From: Circinella umbellata
Lineage: Eukaryota; Mucoromycota; Mucoromycetes; Mucorales; Lichtheimiaceae
Length of the DNA: 64,000 nucleotides
Assembly: GCA_025093555.1 (NCBI GenBank)
Contig: JAIWNF010000006.1
Location: forward strand, 1,054,001-1,118,000
Direction: 5' to 3'
The translations under genes were made by a program, and so were the position numbers. The notes beneath the pieces are model-generated. The model ran no database searches. It was not told the origin of the DNA and was given only the letters and a program-made list of their open reading frames with translations. This document shows positions 1 to 12,624 of this stretch, piece by piece (positions within the stretch are counted from its first letter, which is position 1; every line of letters begins with the position of its first letter).

Positions 1-1874
1 ATTCTCGGTTTGAACCAAAAAAAGAAGAGAACAAAGCATAACATCAGCTCATAAAAGTATAAGTCTCCTCTTCTAATTCTTCTTTATATCCCCTTGACGT
101 ATACAACACATGTACATGCATAATTATTATTTTCTTATTCTTCTTTTTCTCATCTTTTACAAAAAGAGTTAAAATAGAAGAAAATAATAACAGGTTTTAC
201 TTTTTTGATTTTATATAACCAAGTTCGAGTCAAAGTGAACTTTTTAAACTAATTATATAATTATCTTAAAACTGGTACATACTACCAGTGCCAAAAAAAA
301 AAAGGGGGGGGGGGGTTGAACCTACATCACACATTTTCACAATTCAAACTTATGATAAAATAAAACTAACGTAGAAGTGTTACGTACGACATTAATCATT
401 ATTAATGATCTTCAATATGATAAATGTGATAGTAGTATGTACATAGAGTAATGCTTAATTGCTTTTGAGCTCAAAATAATTGACTTATTTTATGATTCGC
501 CAGAGATACATCCATAATGGCCACGTTGTGTGCACTCTATAGATATATCTCATGTACAGCCAGTAGATGAATGATTGTAAAATATATAAGATGATATACA
601 TACTACATAATTACGGAAATTTAACTCATGCATTTATTATCATGCACACAATAAGATACAATGGTCAAACCACGCGAGCTCTCTCTTCTTCTATGTTCGT
701 GATTTAAGAATATGTTTATTTATAAACGCCATCCCTGCATTTCTGGCTGATGCTTTTATTGTAATTACCACCACCCGTGTCACTATTATTGATAATGTTG
801 CTTTTTAAGCTGCTCTACCAATTGAGATGAAGTAAACATATCAATCTACTTTTATAACCATACCTTCTATAAGTAGTGATCAGCTAATTGACACATAATA
901 GATGACAACCCTGATCATAAAATATGCATATTCAAGACTACTTTTTGATATAGATGAGGTGGCGGACCAAAATGAAAATCGAATCCAATCGAAGGCAAAT
1001 CATTTCATCACTCGAAAAAATGAGAAATTCGAAGTTACCCAGCCATCCTGTGAAGTCCAGTCTCTTGAATACCAAGTATTATTAAAAGTTAAATGAATTA
1101 TCATAATATAGAAAGTGCTATCTTAAATAGTGATTACAATATATTCCACTTATATGAGTTATTTATTTAGCAGAACAAACTACTTGAAGCAGACCATTAC
1201 TACCTCAATAGTGGATAAAGTTAATACTTGGATTTTTGAAGCTAAAGTAGTAAAATATGGACTAAAATAAGCTAGTGTTCTATAATCCCTCGATGAAGCT
1301 ATACTGTATTCTTAGTTCTTTGAAAAATATAATAAAATTGGAGTCGAAGGATATGATGATAAGACTCGTACATATGTGTTGCAAGCGTGCTTCAGTGTTT
1401 TAGCATTCGCTCTAATTGAAGAAATTCTCAAAAATAGGTGTGGTCGAAACAATTAAATAGTAAAGGGCGCAGTAAAGAAAACATTTTATCCTCTGGTGAG
1501 CTTGCTAAAACTTAACATATATCTTTATTGTAAGTGATTATAATAATACTAATACTATTACATCACATTGAATAAAAATGACTTATGAGCATGAAGATGA
1601 AGAAGATAAAAAAAATCAATTTGATAGCTCTTCTCCCTTTTCTTGGACATAAAAGAAATCTACATGACTTGCATAATTGAAAAATTGGGCAACCAGAATA
1701 CCACTTCCAAATTCCGAACTTTCGTTCATCCATTTCTTGGAAGCCCATCTCCCCCTCTTTGATACTCTTGCTCTTCCCCTTCCTTCTTTTTTTTGCTTTT
1801 ATCTCTTATCATTACTGTTCGAGCGAATCACAACACCTCGATTTAGTACTTCTCTCTCTCTTCACCGAACAGCC
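1..1874. other. Gene-poor AT-rich stretch with decayed coding scraps
   Basis: No complete gene is visible. There is a 10-base poly-G run near 305. Two scraps look like former coding sequence: an open frame at 902-1096 (64 residues, charged, no low complexity) and a frame at about 1320-1458 ending in TAA that reads as a compact helical peptide. Neither matches a family I recognise and they do not join into one gene. The last ~200 bases, pyrimidine-rich with CTCTCTC runs, are probably the promoter and 5' leader of the phosphatase gene starting at 1875. Confidence 0.4.
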
Positions 1875-4800
1875 ATGCAAATACATCTATTATTACGAGA
1901 CCACCCACGTGCACTTGCATTACGACCGACTGTTTTGCATGAAGCTCCTTCGGGTGTATTAATGTTTGAACAATATTCCAATTCTTCTATCATGGGAGAT
2001 CGTGCTATCACTAAATTATTACCATTAGCTGAATTTGAAGATACTTCGTGGCATATCTTAAATAATCGACCTGTGTTTGGTTGTCTCGGCATGATTAATG
2101 TTATGGAAGGTAAATAATCAACTGTTATAGCTACTACAATGCACATCATGTCGAACAAAACAAGTCTAACGCTATTTCTACTTGCTATCGGGGTATCTAG
2201 AATGCTTTATCGCGATTGTGACCGATTGTGTGCCCGTGGGACGTATACGTGCTGGTGAAGAAGTATATAAAATCTTATCGGTGTCATTTTATTCATTATC
2301 ATCTTCCAAATATGACGAGTTGGATACTACGACACGGGATTATAGCGAAACAAGTGATGATTGGACCGATCAAGCAACAATACAACACCCATGTGCTCAA
2401 TTAGAGAAGTTATTTTCGGTTGGTAACTTTTATTTCACTCCGGATTTTGACCTAACAAAGACGGTTCAAGCAAGGTAAAAGAATAATAATAATTTGATGC
2501 TTTCGATAGGCTGAATGACAAATGATACTGACTAGGAAAAATGGTATAGGACATCAGACGCGTCATCCAGTGTTCATGCATTTGATGATCATTTCTTATG
2601 GAACAAGTTTTTAATATCAGGGCTACTTGATTTTCGAGCGAAATTAGAAAGAAAAAAACAAATGGATCTGGATAGAGGAGGATTTTTGGTAAAATATTAG
2701 TACTAGTACTATGTGAAAATATTCATAAACATAAAGGAGAAGGGTATTAAATTGAGTCTGATAATACATTTATTAATGATAGGTATTTGCCATTCGGGGC
2801 TATGTCGGTGTAGAAAGTGTTACACTTGAAAATGAAAAATATGAATTATCTGTGATATCCAAATTGAGCTGTAAACGGGCTGGTACCCGATTTAATTCCA
2901 GAGGTATAGACGATAATGGTCATGTCGCTAATTTTGTAGAGGTGAGTAATATAGTTACGACAGTTTGTTTTTAGTTTATATGTTTATTTATTCTTATATA
3001 TTTTGTACAGACAGAAACAGTATTATATTCTGATAGAGTCTGTTATGCATTCATGCAAACACGTGGCAGTGTTCCGGGTAACCATTTTTAATGTTTGAAG
3101 GGGGGTTAAGAAACAGCGTTAATTTTAACGGAAATCTAAAAAAAAAAGAAAGAGAAAGAGAAAAATAATATTCATTTATCGACTATCGTTTCATTTCGAT
3201 AATAAATAAATATTTTAGTGTTTTGGGAACAACAAGGCATTGTTAATCAAAAGTTACAGATCGCACGAGGACCCAGCGCAACACAACCTGCCGTAAAACG
3301 ACATTTCACTGAACTCATTCAACGATATCATTCCATATGCAATATCAATCTTCTATCCGCGCGCGAAAATACGGGAGAATCTTTACTCGGCTCGACTTAT
3401 ATATCAGCTGTCCATCAACTTCATATGCCCGAAAGTGAACTACGAATGGTTAATTTTGATTTACATGCTGAATGTCGTGGTGGTAACTATGAAAATATTG
3501 TTTATCTACTCGACGAAGTACGTGATTACCTTGATCTACATGGATATTTTCTTATGGATTCCGTCGACAACCGCATTGTGAATCGACAAAATGGCTGTTT
3601 TCGCACCAATTGTTTGGACTGCCTTGATCGTACCAATCTTGTGCAGAATAAAATTTCAGTTATGGCATTACAAAATTATTTGAGTGGACATCACATTTCA
3701 GAATGGGATATGGAAATGTTGATGGAAAAGCATTCTCATTTATGGGCCGAAAATGGAGATGGGCTATCTAGAATTTATGCAGGAACAGGAGCTTTAAAAT
3801 CGGCATTTACGCGAACCGGAAAAGTGACATTTATGAACATGTTAAATGATGCAACTCGTTCTGCAAATCGCTTTTTTATTAATAATTTTCAAGATAAAGC
3901 CAAACAGGAAGTAATTGATCAATTATTGGTACGTAAATATGTTTTTTTTAACTAATAAATTTTACATGTATGACTTTTGAAAGGTTTTTTTTTTTGCTCT
4001 TGTTGACAAACTGTTTTTTGGCTACAATTAAAGGGTAAACTGGTGGATCAACAACAAATTATCATTCATGATCCTATTAGTGAATCTGTATCGAAACTTA
4101 TGATCAAACGGTAAATTATATTTCGAAAAAACAAAGAATATAACTGACAAATTTACTCATGAAAAAAACATTGGACTTTCATACTAGATCTAAAGAGTAT
4201 TCAACCAGTCGAAAAGTGTCTATTTTTTGTGGAACGTATAATTTGAATGGCAAGCATTTTAAGGGTGAATCATTAGATCCTTGGTTATTGCAACACTCTA
4301 GATGTAAATATCAGTAGTTATAATGCTCTCCCTCTTTTCTAGTTTGTATAAAACTAACAATGGATTAAAACATGTAGGGGGGAATGAAGAACCAGACATA
4401 TATGCGGTAGGCTTTCAAGAAATAGTAGAGCTTTCTCCTCAACAAGTTCGTGTGTTTTTCATTTTTTTATTTTGACTAGTAGTCTTATTTCAAGCTTTAT
4501 ATCTAATAGTACTATTTATATTTATATAGGTAATGGCAACAGATCCTGAAAAACGGTAATATAGCACCTGAAAAAAGAGTAGCATGAAGGCTATTTATCA
4601 TTATTCTAAACTAATATATCAACTTAGCAAAGTATGGGAAGAACAGATAGAACGTACATTAAATTCAAACCCTAATGGTAAATCGAAGTATGTGTTGCTT
4701 CGTTCAAATCAGCTTGTTGGTGCCGCCCTTGTTATTTTTGTTAAGTCAAATATTGTAGAAAGTATTCGTAACGTCGAAACATCCGTCAAAAAGGTATATA

Positions 4801-7014
4801 AAAAAACCAGCTTTGCTTGGCGACGTGAATTTCATTCCTAATGGATATAAGAGTTAATGTTATATATAAACATATAGACTGGTATTATGGGCATTGCAGG
4901 TAATAAAGGAGCAGTTGCTATTCGTATGGATTATGGCGATACAAGCATTTGCATTTTGGCTGCTCATTTTGCCTCTGGTAAAGACAACTTTTTTGTACGA
5001 TATTTCTAAAACACAAACTATATATTAATATAACTTATGTGTTGTTGTTAGGCCATTCAAACTATGAAGATAGAAACGCCGATTTTCATACAATTAATCA
5101 AGGACTTCGGTTTTTGAGAGGGCGTACAATCGAGAGCCATGAGTAAATATTCATCTGATATTTTTTTTAGAATCGTTTCACGTAGCTCCTATTAACTTGT
5201 TCTTTCTTTCGCTCCTATGACAGTAATATATTCTGGTTGAGTGATTTAAATTACCGAGTTTCGCTAGCAAACGAAGAGGTAAACATATATATTTTATTTA
5301 CGGATAAAGACCCTCCTGTTTATGATATATATGTAAATCTGTGTGTTCATTATGATTTATATTTAGGCGCGCGCATATGCTGCACAGGGTAATATAGATG
5401 CGTTATTACAAGCTGATCAGGTAATTTCTAAACATAATAAAATTATTTCGATACATCAAGTTAAAAACTGGTCTTTTTTTATAACATACATAGCTTCAAA
5501 ATGAAATGCGACTATCTCATGTGTTCCGAGGATACCAGGAAGGGCCTATTACGTTTTTGCCCACTTATAAATATGATAATGGAAAAGATATTTATGATAC
5601 TAGGCAAGAATATACTACCTCGTTAATCATCCACACATATCTAGGCATATGCCACGTGAAAAGAGTTTTTTCAATGATTTAAATTAATGTGGAATTGATA
5701 ATCAATATACTATTATATAGTGAGAAACAACGTGTACCTGGTTGGACAGATCGGATTTTATACAAAGGAAAAAACTTAGAGCTAGTTCAATATGCACGAG
5801 CAGAATTATACACTTCGGATCATCGACCAGGTACTAAATGGACATGAATTTGGAGTTGACTATTTTTTGTAATATTATGTGTAATATTTTAACATCAACT
5901 TTATATGTTTCCTTATATTATAGTGCTTGCGTTATTTGAAGCCGATGTATGGATTTAATTCATTTCATAATTTGGGTAAAAAAAGAAGAATACTATTAAC
6001 ATTCATCAATTTATTATTATTAGATTGTGACACTGGATTATGATGCAAAAGCGCGTTTACAAAAGGAATTGTATCAAAAAAGTTTGGATAGTATCCCTGT
6101 TGAAACGATACCTTTATCGTCACCACCCAAGTTACCTGCACGTCGAAGGACATTGACATCGCCTAGCAAACCTAATGTGACAATACCTGCTCGACCTTCT
6201 ATCGATACATTGATCGAAGTTAGTCCTGTCAAGACTTCTGTTCGTAAAAACTGTGAGTTGATAGAATAAATATTTTCTCAAAAATCCTGATAGTTATGTA
6301 CATATATGTAAATAATGTGGCTAACGTAAACTGATGCGTTTTAACCTCGACAGTACCAAAACCAAGTACAGAATTTTCAAATTGGTGGGATAATGGTGAT
6401 CGTAAGTTTTCTTTGCTTATATATATACATTTGTAATAATATTAATAAATACATAATATATTATTGTAACTATTATTATATAGCTTTACCTCAAGCAAAT
6501 ACACATTATGTTGGAAAATCAAACCCATTTCATGGTTTGTCTTCTAGTAAGTATAAAATAGCTAGCAAAAATAGAAAAAACAAGATACCTGATAAACTAC
6601 TCGAGTATTTGAGTACTTGATTATTATATATGTCTTATTATTATCATTTTTATTATTTGATTAGCTGTAACAAAAAATATTCCGTTATCAACATTACCTT
6701 CATCATCGCCATCTTCACTACGTAATGTCGATAGCTCTCTTTCTCAATGGATACCTATTCAACCTGCTGCAACAACAAAAACACTCTCTTCCGCATCATT
6801 ACTACGTAATATACATTCTTCTTCCACTAATGAAGATTCTTTTTCTTCATCACCATCACGACAACAAACGACGAATAATAATGCAGCTGCTGTGATTTCA
6901 CCTATTGAAGTAGATGAAAAATATGAACATAAACAGCACGAGTCTTCTAATAGTGATAATAACGTTTCATCGGCATTTGGTTTTTGGAATAATAAGCAAA
7001 CTGACACTTCATGA
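1875..7014 (+). CDS. Synaptojanin-like phosphatase (SAC + inositol polyphosphate 5-phosphatase)
   Basis: Intron-rich gene (about 18-20 exons, roughly 1,050 residues) of the synaptojanin/INP51-INP53 family, which removes phosphates from PI(4,5)P2 and other phosphoinositides at the plasma membrane and endocytic sites. The N-terminal half is a SAC domain. Its active-site loop at about 3600-3640 reads RTNCLDCLDRTN, so the CX5R catalytic motif is intact. The second half is a 5-phosphatase: the FCGTYNLNGK start near 4230, PDIYAVGFQE near 4395, a metal-site motif WLSDLNYR near 5230 (family norm WxGDxNxR), PGWTDRIL near 5735 and SDHRP near 5818. The C-terminal tail is Ser/Pro-rich with one NPF tripeptide near 6525, a possible EH-domain docking motif. 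The start at 1875 gives an open SAC N-terminus, and exon 1 (ends 2109) joins 2201 in phase. TGA at 7012-7014 ends it. The family call is secure; which INP paralogue it matches is not. Confidence 0.93.
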
Positions 7015-9623
7015 TCTGACATTTTGTATTTAATAAAATAATAATATCTACTTCCACCTTCTTCTGCAAAGATCAGAAAGGGTCATCTATTTGAAAATAT
7101 AATAGAGGCTTTTTTTTCTTATTAATATAGAACCGAGAAATAAAGAGAGAATCAAAAAGAAAAGGAGAAGCCAAAATAAATATACCAAAAAATAGATAAC
7201 AAGAAGAAAAATAAATATTCAGTTAAATCGATTGCTTCAGAATTAGAGGAACAAATGGAATAAGCACCAGCATCGCTAGGATGAGAGATCTCACTATAAA
7301 TTCAGATAGATCGTTTGAATACTATTTTTTGTATAATTTATACTGCCGAACAGGCTTGTACAACTCAAATAATCCTGAGTTCGCTTTTACCGAAGTCTGC
7401 CTGTTACTAAGTCTGTAACAGTATTGCTGCTGGTATGTTGTTGTCCATTACTAATCACCGAGGTATTAGTATTAGATGCTGATTCCGCACCTAAGTTGGA
7501 AGTATGAGCAAAAGAGCCAGCTTCTCAACGAACATGAGTACCATTATCTGTACATGAACGTTTGGATCCAGTTTTCCCATCATTAACTTTACGTAGGCCA
7601 ATCCCAAATATAGTGTTCTGGATTGCTGCAAGCTCGACAAGTATGATCATTTTTGCCAAACTGCTTGATATCAAGACACTCAGCTACTCCAGGTAGCAAG
7701 AATTTGGCGACAATTTACTAGTGGAATAACATGCTTCGATGGTTGGTATTCCAATGTCGAGTCTTCATGGGAGGTGTCAATGATAGCATCTCCTTTGCCG
7801 TAAAACATCGTAGTGATAGGATCAAAGAATAAACCAATATGCATGACTTTACTAAAATGGGCTGATGTATGCTGCAACAGAGGAGTTGATCTATCTTAGT
7901 GTACCAAGGGTAGTTGTTCTGAATGAAGGAACTTGATACACCTTGTTTTTGGAATTTAAGGTTGGAGTGACAAGAATTGTTTTATTGAAAAGACACCCCA
8001 CGTGTACAAGCTTGCGTATAAGAATCAACGTCTTGAAAGGCGACTATAGCGCCATTGTATTTCTTGGGAGCAGAAATATGACCAACAGCAGCTGGAATTT
8101 GCTATTTCAAACCAGCTCAGAAGAAAAATATAATACGTACCTAGTATGCGTACCCTTTTGAATCAATGCAAGACTGTACATCTGATGTACATATTTACTT
8201 TTTATTTAGCTTTATAAAGAAAATAAATAGCATTATAGGTGATACGTATGTATTATATATGCGGTATCTCTTTATTATTAGTCTGCCTTGAAAGCGACTC
8301 TCATTATACCTAGTCTTGATAACTTTTACACTCTACTTATTTTCACACAAAAAATTGGGTATGCAAGCTTGAAATAAATAGCGTTCCACTATAACATTAC
8401 ATAAAAAGAAATCATATTTTGTATTTTGTATTTCAGTGTCCTAACCAATTCTGTTAGATTTTCTTTCGACACTTGGGTTGTGAGAAATATTATGCTTCAT
8501 TAAACAAATCAGAAATACATTGAAAAACCGACACATTCAAAACAGTTTTTGGAAGAAAAAGACATAAATACAATAGTTCTAGTGATATATGATAATAATA
8601 TGTACCGTAATTGTGGTTGAAGTGTACGATAGAATTATAATTTAATTCAAAAATAGATATAAACAAATAAAACAATGAGTTTTTTGAAACAGTATTCAAT
8701 CTCGAAAATAAGATACGTCAAGATTATTATTTTATGGATAAGTTGGTCTATTTATATGAATTGTTTACTATAATGGGTTATCTCGGGTATGTTATCTGAA
8801 GAATGTATCTTTAAGAATTTCATTTTAAGGTATGATAACCTTGTTCTTAAGAAAGTCCTTTTTAGCTCTATCAGGGTAGATCCTTAGAATCTCTGGTATT
8901 TTTACATTCTTAATTTCATGACACTGGAGTGGTTTTCATTTTTTTCTAATATATTGCACACGAGGAAAATTTAATACGTTTTGAAAAAAATAACGGCTGT
9001 GCCAGATCAGAGAGAAACGGCTATGAAAAACATGAAATATACCGCGATTAAGGAAAGATACGTAATGGTATCCACCAGGATTTGGCTGATGTGAGCTTAT
9101 AATTATCATCATTTTTTAAATACCAAAATGCCTATTTTTTTTTCGTTTCTCATATCTATGATAATAATGGTTAGTATCAACAATCGTTTCTATTTAGCAA
9201 CCAGCCAATTTCAACTGCATGAAAGATTTCTTTTATGTAGTTATATTAGCATATCAGCCAATAAGATAAACTGATCTTAATCAAATCTATGTTAAGGTGG
9301 AAATAGACATCCTATTTTACTTTTTTCTTAAAATGAAACTCTTTATTAGTGAGCGTTATAAACTTACTTTATCTTTATAGCAATTATATCATTTCAATCA
9401 TTCAAGCATTATATTATTTTTATGTTGCACATAGAATACATCAAAAAATTAAACATCGACAGTTTCTATTTACGTTAAAGAACTACTGGGCACACAGACA
9501 TGCTCACACAACTTCGATATACACACGCTTTTTTATTTCTTTATTTCTTTATTTCTCTCTCTCTTTTTTTTTCTTTCTTTCATTTCAACTTTTTAAAAAA
9601 TAAAAATAAAGAGAAAACTTCAC
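7015..9623. other. Intergenic region
   Basis: 2.6 kb without a complete gene. It holds the 3' flank of the phosphatase gene, the LINE remnant described separately (7560-8160), AT-rich sequence, and a pyrimidine-rich block at 9530-9590 just before the next ATG that looks like a fungal 5' leader. The open frames here are mostly low complexity. Confidence 0.5.
7560..8160 (-). pseudogene. Decayed LINE ORF1 (gag-like) fragment
   Basis: On the minus strand, pieces in shifting frames resemble the ORF1 protein of fungal non-LTR retrotransposons. An open piece at 7680-7877 contains the IGLFFDPITTMFYGKG and YQPSKHVIPL type segments. Just downstream (about 7610-7680) is a CCHC-like knuckle, CRACSNPEHY, whose final Cys is replaced by Trp. 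Stops follow immediately (near 7605), and the 5' part (7940-8160) is in another frame. I infer a dead, truncated copy. Family assignment rests on the knuckle and the general look of the protein, so it is moderate. A second LINE relic lies at 48233-48780. Confidence 0.5.
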
Positions 9624-10304
9624 ATGCAACCACCTGCTCCTCCACTTTTACCAATCTATAATAGTAATTATAATAATTACAATAATAATCAATATAATTG
9701 TTCTTCTCAACAACACGAGAATATCAATAATTCATCTCAATCACCTCCTACTCCACTTGTTCATACCCCACCACCACCATTACCTTTACTAACAACAACA
9801 CATAATAATAATAATAATAGTCTACCTTTTTCTTTATTCGACACTCCTCCACGAGGCAATGATATTAAAATGTCTACAGAATCCACTAGTTCCTCCACTG
9901 AACCACCCATGACAGATTATCCCCAAGAAGTGACCTGGTTATTTTTTCGTGATAACCAATGGGTACCGTTCCAAAATGAAAACCATTTTAAAATTGAACA
10001 AGCATTTACTATGGGTGGTAAGTAAATCCCAAAAAAAATAATGATAAGTTTGTTTGTTTGTTACTTTATTATTAGGATTATTGATTCCTATTTGTAATTA
10101 TATAGGAATTTATGTTGATATTAAAGGTAAGTTATTTATTTATGATTATTATTATTTATGATAGCAAAAGAGAGACAAGATGATTAAAATAAATAAATAG
10201 ATAATAACTTTCCTCAGTTGAAAAGCATACGTGTTTTTCCAGCACGGTTTTACCTTTCGTATCTTGGAATGAAGTATAGGCTCAGTTGTGTTATTCAAGG
10301 TTGA
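9624..10304 (+). CDS. Small WWE-domain-like protein
   Basis: Exon 1 (9624-10017) encodes a Pro/Asn/Ser-rich leader and then a segment with VTWLFFRDNQWVPF. This resembles the WWE fold or the N-terminal region of fungal DDHD phospholipases (W...W+PF pattern). A 21-base exon at 10106-10126 encodes GIYVDIK. The last exon probably starts at 10218 and encodes SIRVFPARFYLSYLGMKYRL, ending at TGA 10302-10304. The phase from exon 2 to that most protein-like frame is off by one base, so either a splice site is missed or there is a small frameshift. The product would be about 170 residues, much shorter than a DDHD phospholipase; no lipase domain follows. Exon 1 is well supported; the 3' end is tentative. 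Confidence 0.5.
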
Positions 10305-10694
10305 TATTAGTCCATTATTATCATTATTATTATTATTATTTTAACTATACCATGATTAGTTCATTATTGTTATTCTTTTTATCACCATTTAGATCACTCA
10401 TTTTATTATTATGCTTTTTTACTATTTTTTTCTCTCATGATGATTGTTCTTTATTATTATTATTTCTTGTTCTATACATTTTTTTTCTTTTTTCTTTTTC
10501 ATTTCATCGTATCACAGATTCTTTTATTGTACAGTTTATTCCTTTCCTTCCAACTATCTCTTGTAGAGCATTATACTTCCTTTCTCCCTTCAACACACTC
10601 CCCCCACCTTCTCAACTTTGCGGTTGCTGTTTGTTGTTTTGTTTATTTGAAAATGTAATAAGTATATATCAATCCATCTCAATTCAATCTTTTT
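10305..10694. other. Convergent 3' flanks
   Basis: T-rich, TTA-repeat-rich spacer between the plus-strand WWE-like gene and the minus-strand Tfb3 gene. The long open frames are low-complexity Phe/Leu/Ser runs. I see no gene; it probably holds both 3' UTRs. Confidence 0.5.
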
Positions 10695-12330
10695 TTAATT
10701 GCCTTCTACTGGCATACACGATAATCCTGTAAATGCATCACTCAGTGCTCGATCGAATACATATTTAGCTTCAAATCCTCCAGCACGTGCTCGCTTGTTA
10801 TTTTGCAGATATTCCGTTGTTCTAAAACATAATGAAATTATGTTAATAATAATGATTCATTCAAGGTGTTCCAAAAATAAAAACTTACGGATCATCATAA
10901 GTATCTCGTAAATCATATCCAGTTGTATATTGATATTCATATTCAAATGGATCAAAATCTTTAGCTTCTGAATCTTTCATATCTGTATCATTATCCATTG
11001 CTGTAGTAATCCATGATGGCATGGATAATCTAGCTGGACTATTACTTTCAGATTGTTGTCGTAATGCAGATGATCTTTTTAGAGTAATAGATTGACGTGT
11101 GGCAAGAACTGCTTGTGCTGATTTGTTGGAGGTTGCCTAATTTTTTTAAGGTTTGTAACACATCATGTTTTGATTTTAGTATTGTAATTTCGTCCTTTTG
11201 ATTTATATATATGAAAGGGGGAGAAGGGATTTACCAATTCTTTAATAATTTCGGCCTTTTCATGTTCTTTTTGTCGCCGTTCTTCTTCTAATAATTGAAT
11301 ATATTCTTCTCGTTTTTGTTCTCGTTGTTGTTTTTCAAGTTCATCTTGATAGTTCATATAACGTTGTTCATTGGCCTTTTTTCAAAAAAAAATGGGGAGT
11401 TAGCCACATGGTCAAACCTCATGATTATTTGTTTATGTATAAACTTACCATTCTAGCCTCATTAGCTGCTATACTATCTTTATTTTCCATTTCATAAGCA
11501 GTAATCCTTGCTTCTGTCTCTGCGACATCCACTTCATTCATTAAATTAAATGCTAAAAAAAAGTATCCTTGATGTTTTAGTTGCCTTATTATTATTATTG
11601 ATATTCTTATTGTGATAATAGAAAATACAATTGCTTACTTATATCTTCTACTTCTTCTAAATAATCATTATAAAGTCGTATACTTGGAAAATCTTCAGGT
11701 CTTTTGTTAAATCTATACCATTTTTTTTCTTGTCTTAGTCCCCCCTCCTCTTTTTCAGAAAGGAAATATCTCTTCAACAAAAACAAACAATCAAAAAGAA
11801 ACTTTACACTTTATTAACTCGTTTTCGTATCCGTACTTCTTTCTCAACTTCAAGATCTTCAAAGATTTGTGACATGAATTGATTTTTACGCAGCACTTGT
11901 TGACAAATCGGACATGGTGCTGGTCCTGCACTAAATAATCGATCTATACATGATTCACACCTTTAATACATATAAATCACGTCAGTCAATTGAGTGTAAT
12001 CGATTCCCTCCTCCCCAATAAAGGTTATTATTCTTTAAAAGTGGAATACAGGAATTTTTCTTTTTCTTTTTTACATTTTATGAAAACATGGTGAAACTAA
12101 AAGTTTCAAGTTAGGTGTTAGGTATTTGTCACTTTTACAAACAGGACATTGAGCATCCTCTTCCTAAGTTATTATTATTCATTAGATCGTTTTGCTTTTT
12201 TTTTTTCAAACAAATAATGAGAAAGGAGAAATAATTGTTATTTTTATTTCTTTACCTGATATGATACGACAGAAGACCCTGATTTGCCAATCATTAACGT
12301 TTGACTACGTAAAGTTCCTGCTCGATTCAT
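10695..12330 (-). CDS. TFB3: CDK-activating kinase assembly factor MAT1/Tfb3
   Basis: Eight exons, about 340 residues, the usual family length. The product is the RING-finger subunit of TFIIH that bridges CDK7-cyclin H to the core and supports transcription initiation and repair. Exon 1 (12256-12330) starts MNRAG. Exons 2-3 carry a C3HC4 RING: CPVC, CFHKMCESC and CPIC, with the intron falling inside HKM|CES. Exon 4, from 11712, continues FNKRPEDF and YNDYLEEVEDI, the MAT1 signature after the RING. Exons 5-6 are the long coiled coil (EKQQREQKREE). Exon 8 gives the conserved AGGF start of the C-terminal CDK7/cyclin-binding segment and stops at TAA 10695-10697. All junctions I checked keep frame. 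It is convergent with the WWE-like gene and tandem with the Rei1 gene upstream. Confidence 0.93.
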
Positions 12331-12624
12331 TTTTTTATTTTTAAGTTTTGAGTATATAAGAAAGAAAGCAATCTAAAAATGGAAAACCATTCAAGCATAA
12401 CGAAGCGATGACCGAAAAAAACAAAATCAAGGACCGCCTTGCTACCAATAGAAACTTTGATTACATAAGGTTGGATTAAAAAAAAAAGGGAAAAAGAAAA
12501 CGGATTCATTTTCTATATTATTATTTCAAGATACTATGTTACAAAAGGAATAAAACAGTAAAACAAAACAGATTCTATACATAGAGTAAAGATAAAAAGC
12601 TATGTCGTTTATATATATACGTGT
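12331..12624. other. Spacer between Rei1 and Tfb3 genes
   Basis: About 290 bases between two co-directional minus-strand genes. It holds the Rei1 3' flank and the Tfb3 promoter. There is a pyrimidine-rich tract on the minus strand just upstream of the Tfb3 ATG. No other feature is seen. Confidence 0.5.

Noticed and set aside
1..16. T-arm-like GGTTCAAACC on the minus strand at the window edge
   Set aside because: The stem does not pair and no D-arm or anticodon arm lies in the next 75 bases.
809..830. tRNA D-arm-like phrase (minus strand: TCTCAATTGGTAGAGCAGC)
   Set aside because: No matching acceptor, anticodon or T-arm surrounds it; the following bases do not fold as a tRNA.
10286..10732. 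Long plus-strand open frame after the WWE-like gene
   Set aside because: Phe/Leu/Ser low complexity from T-rich repeats; opposite to the end of Tfb3.
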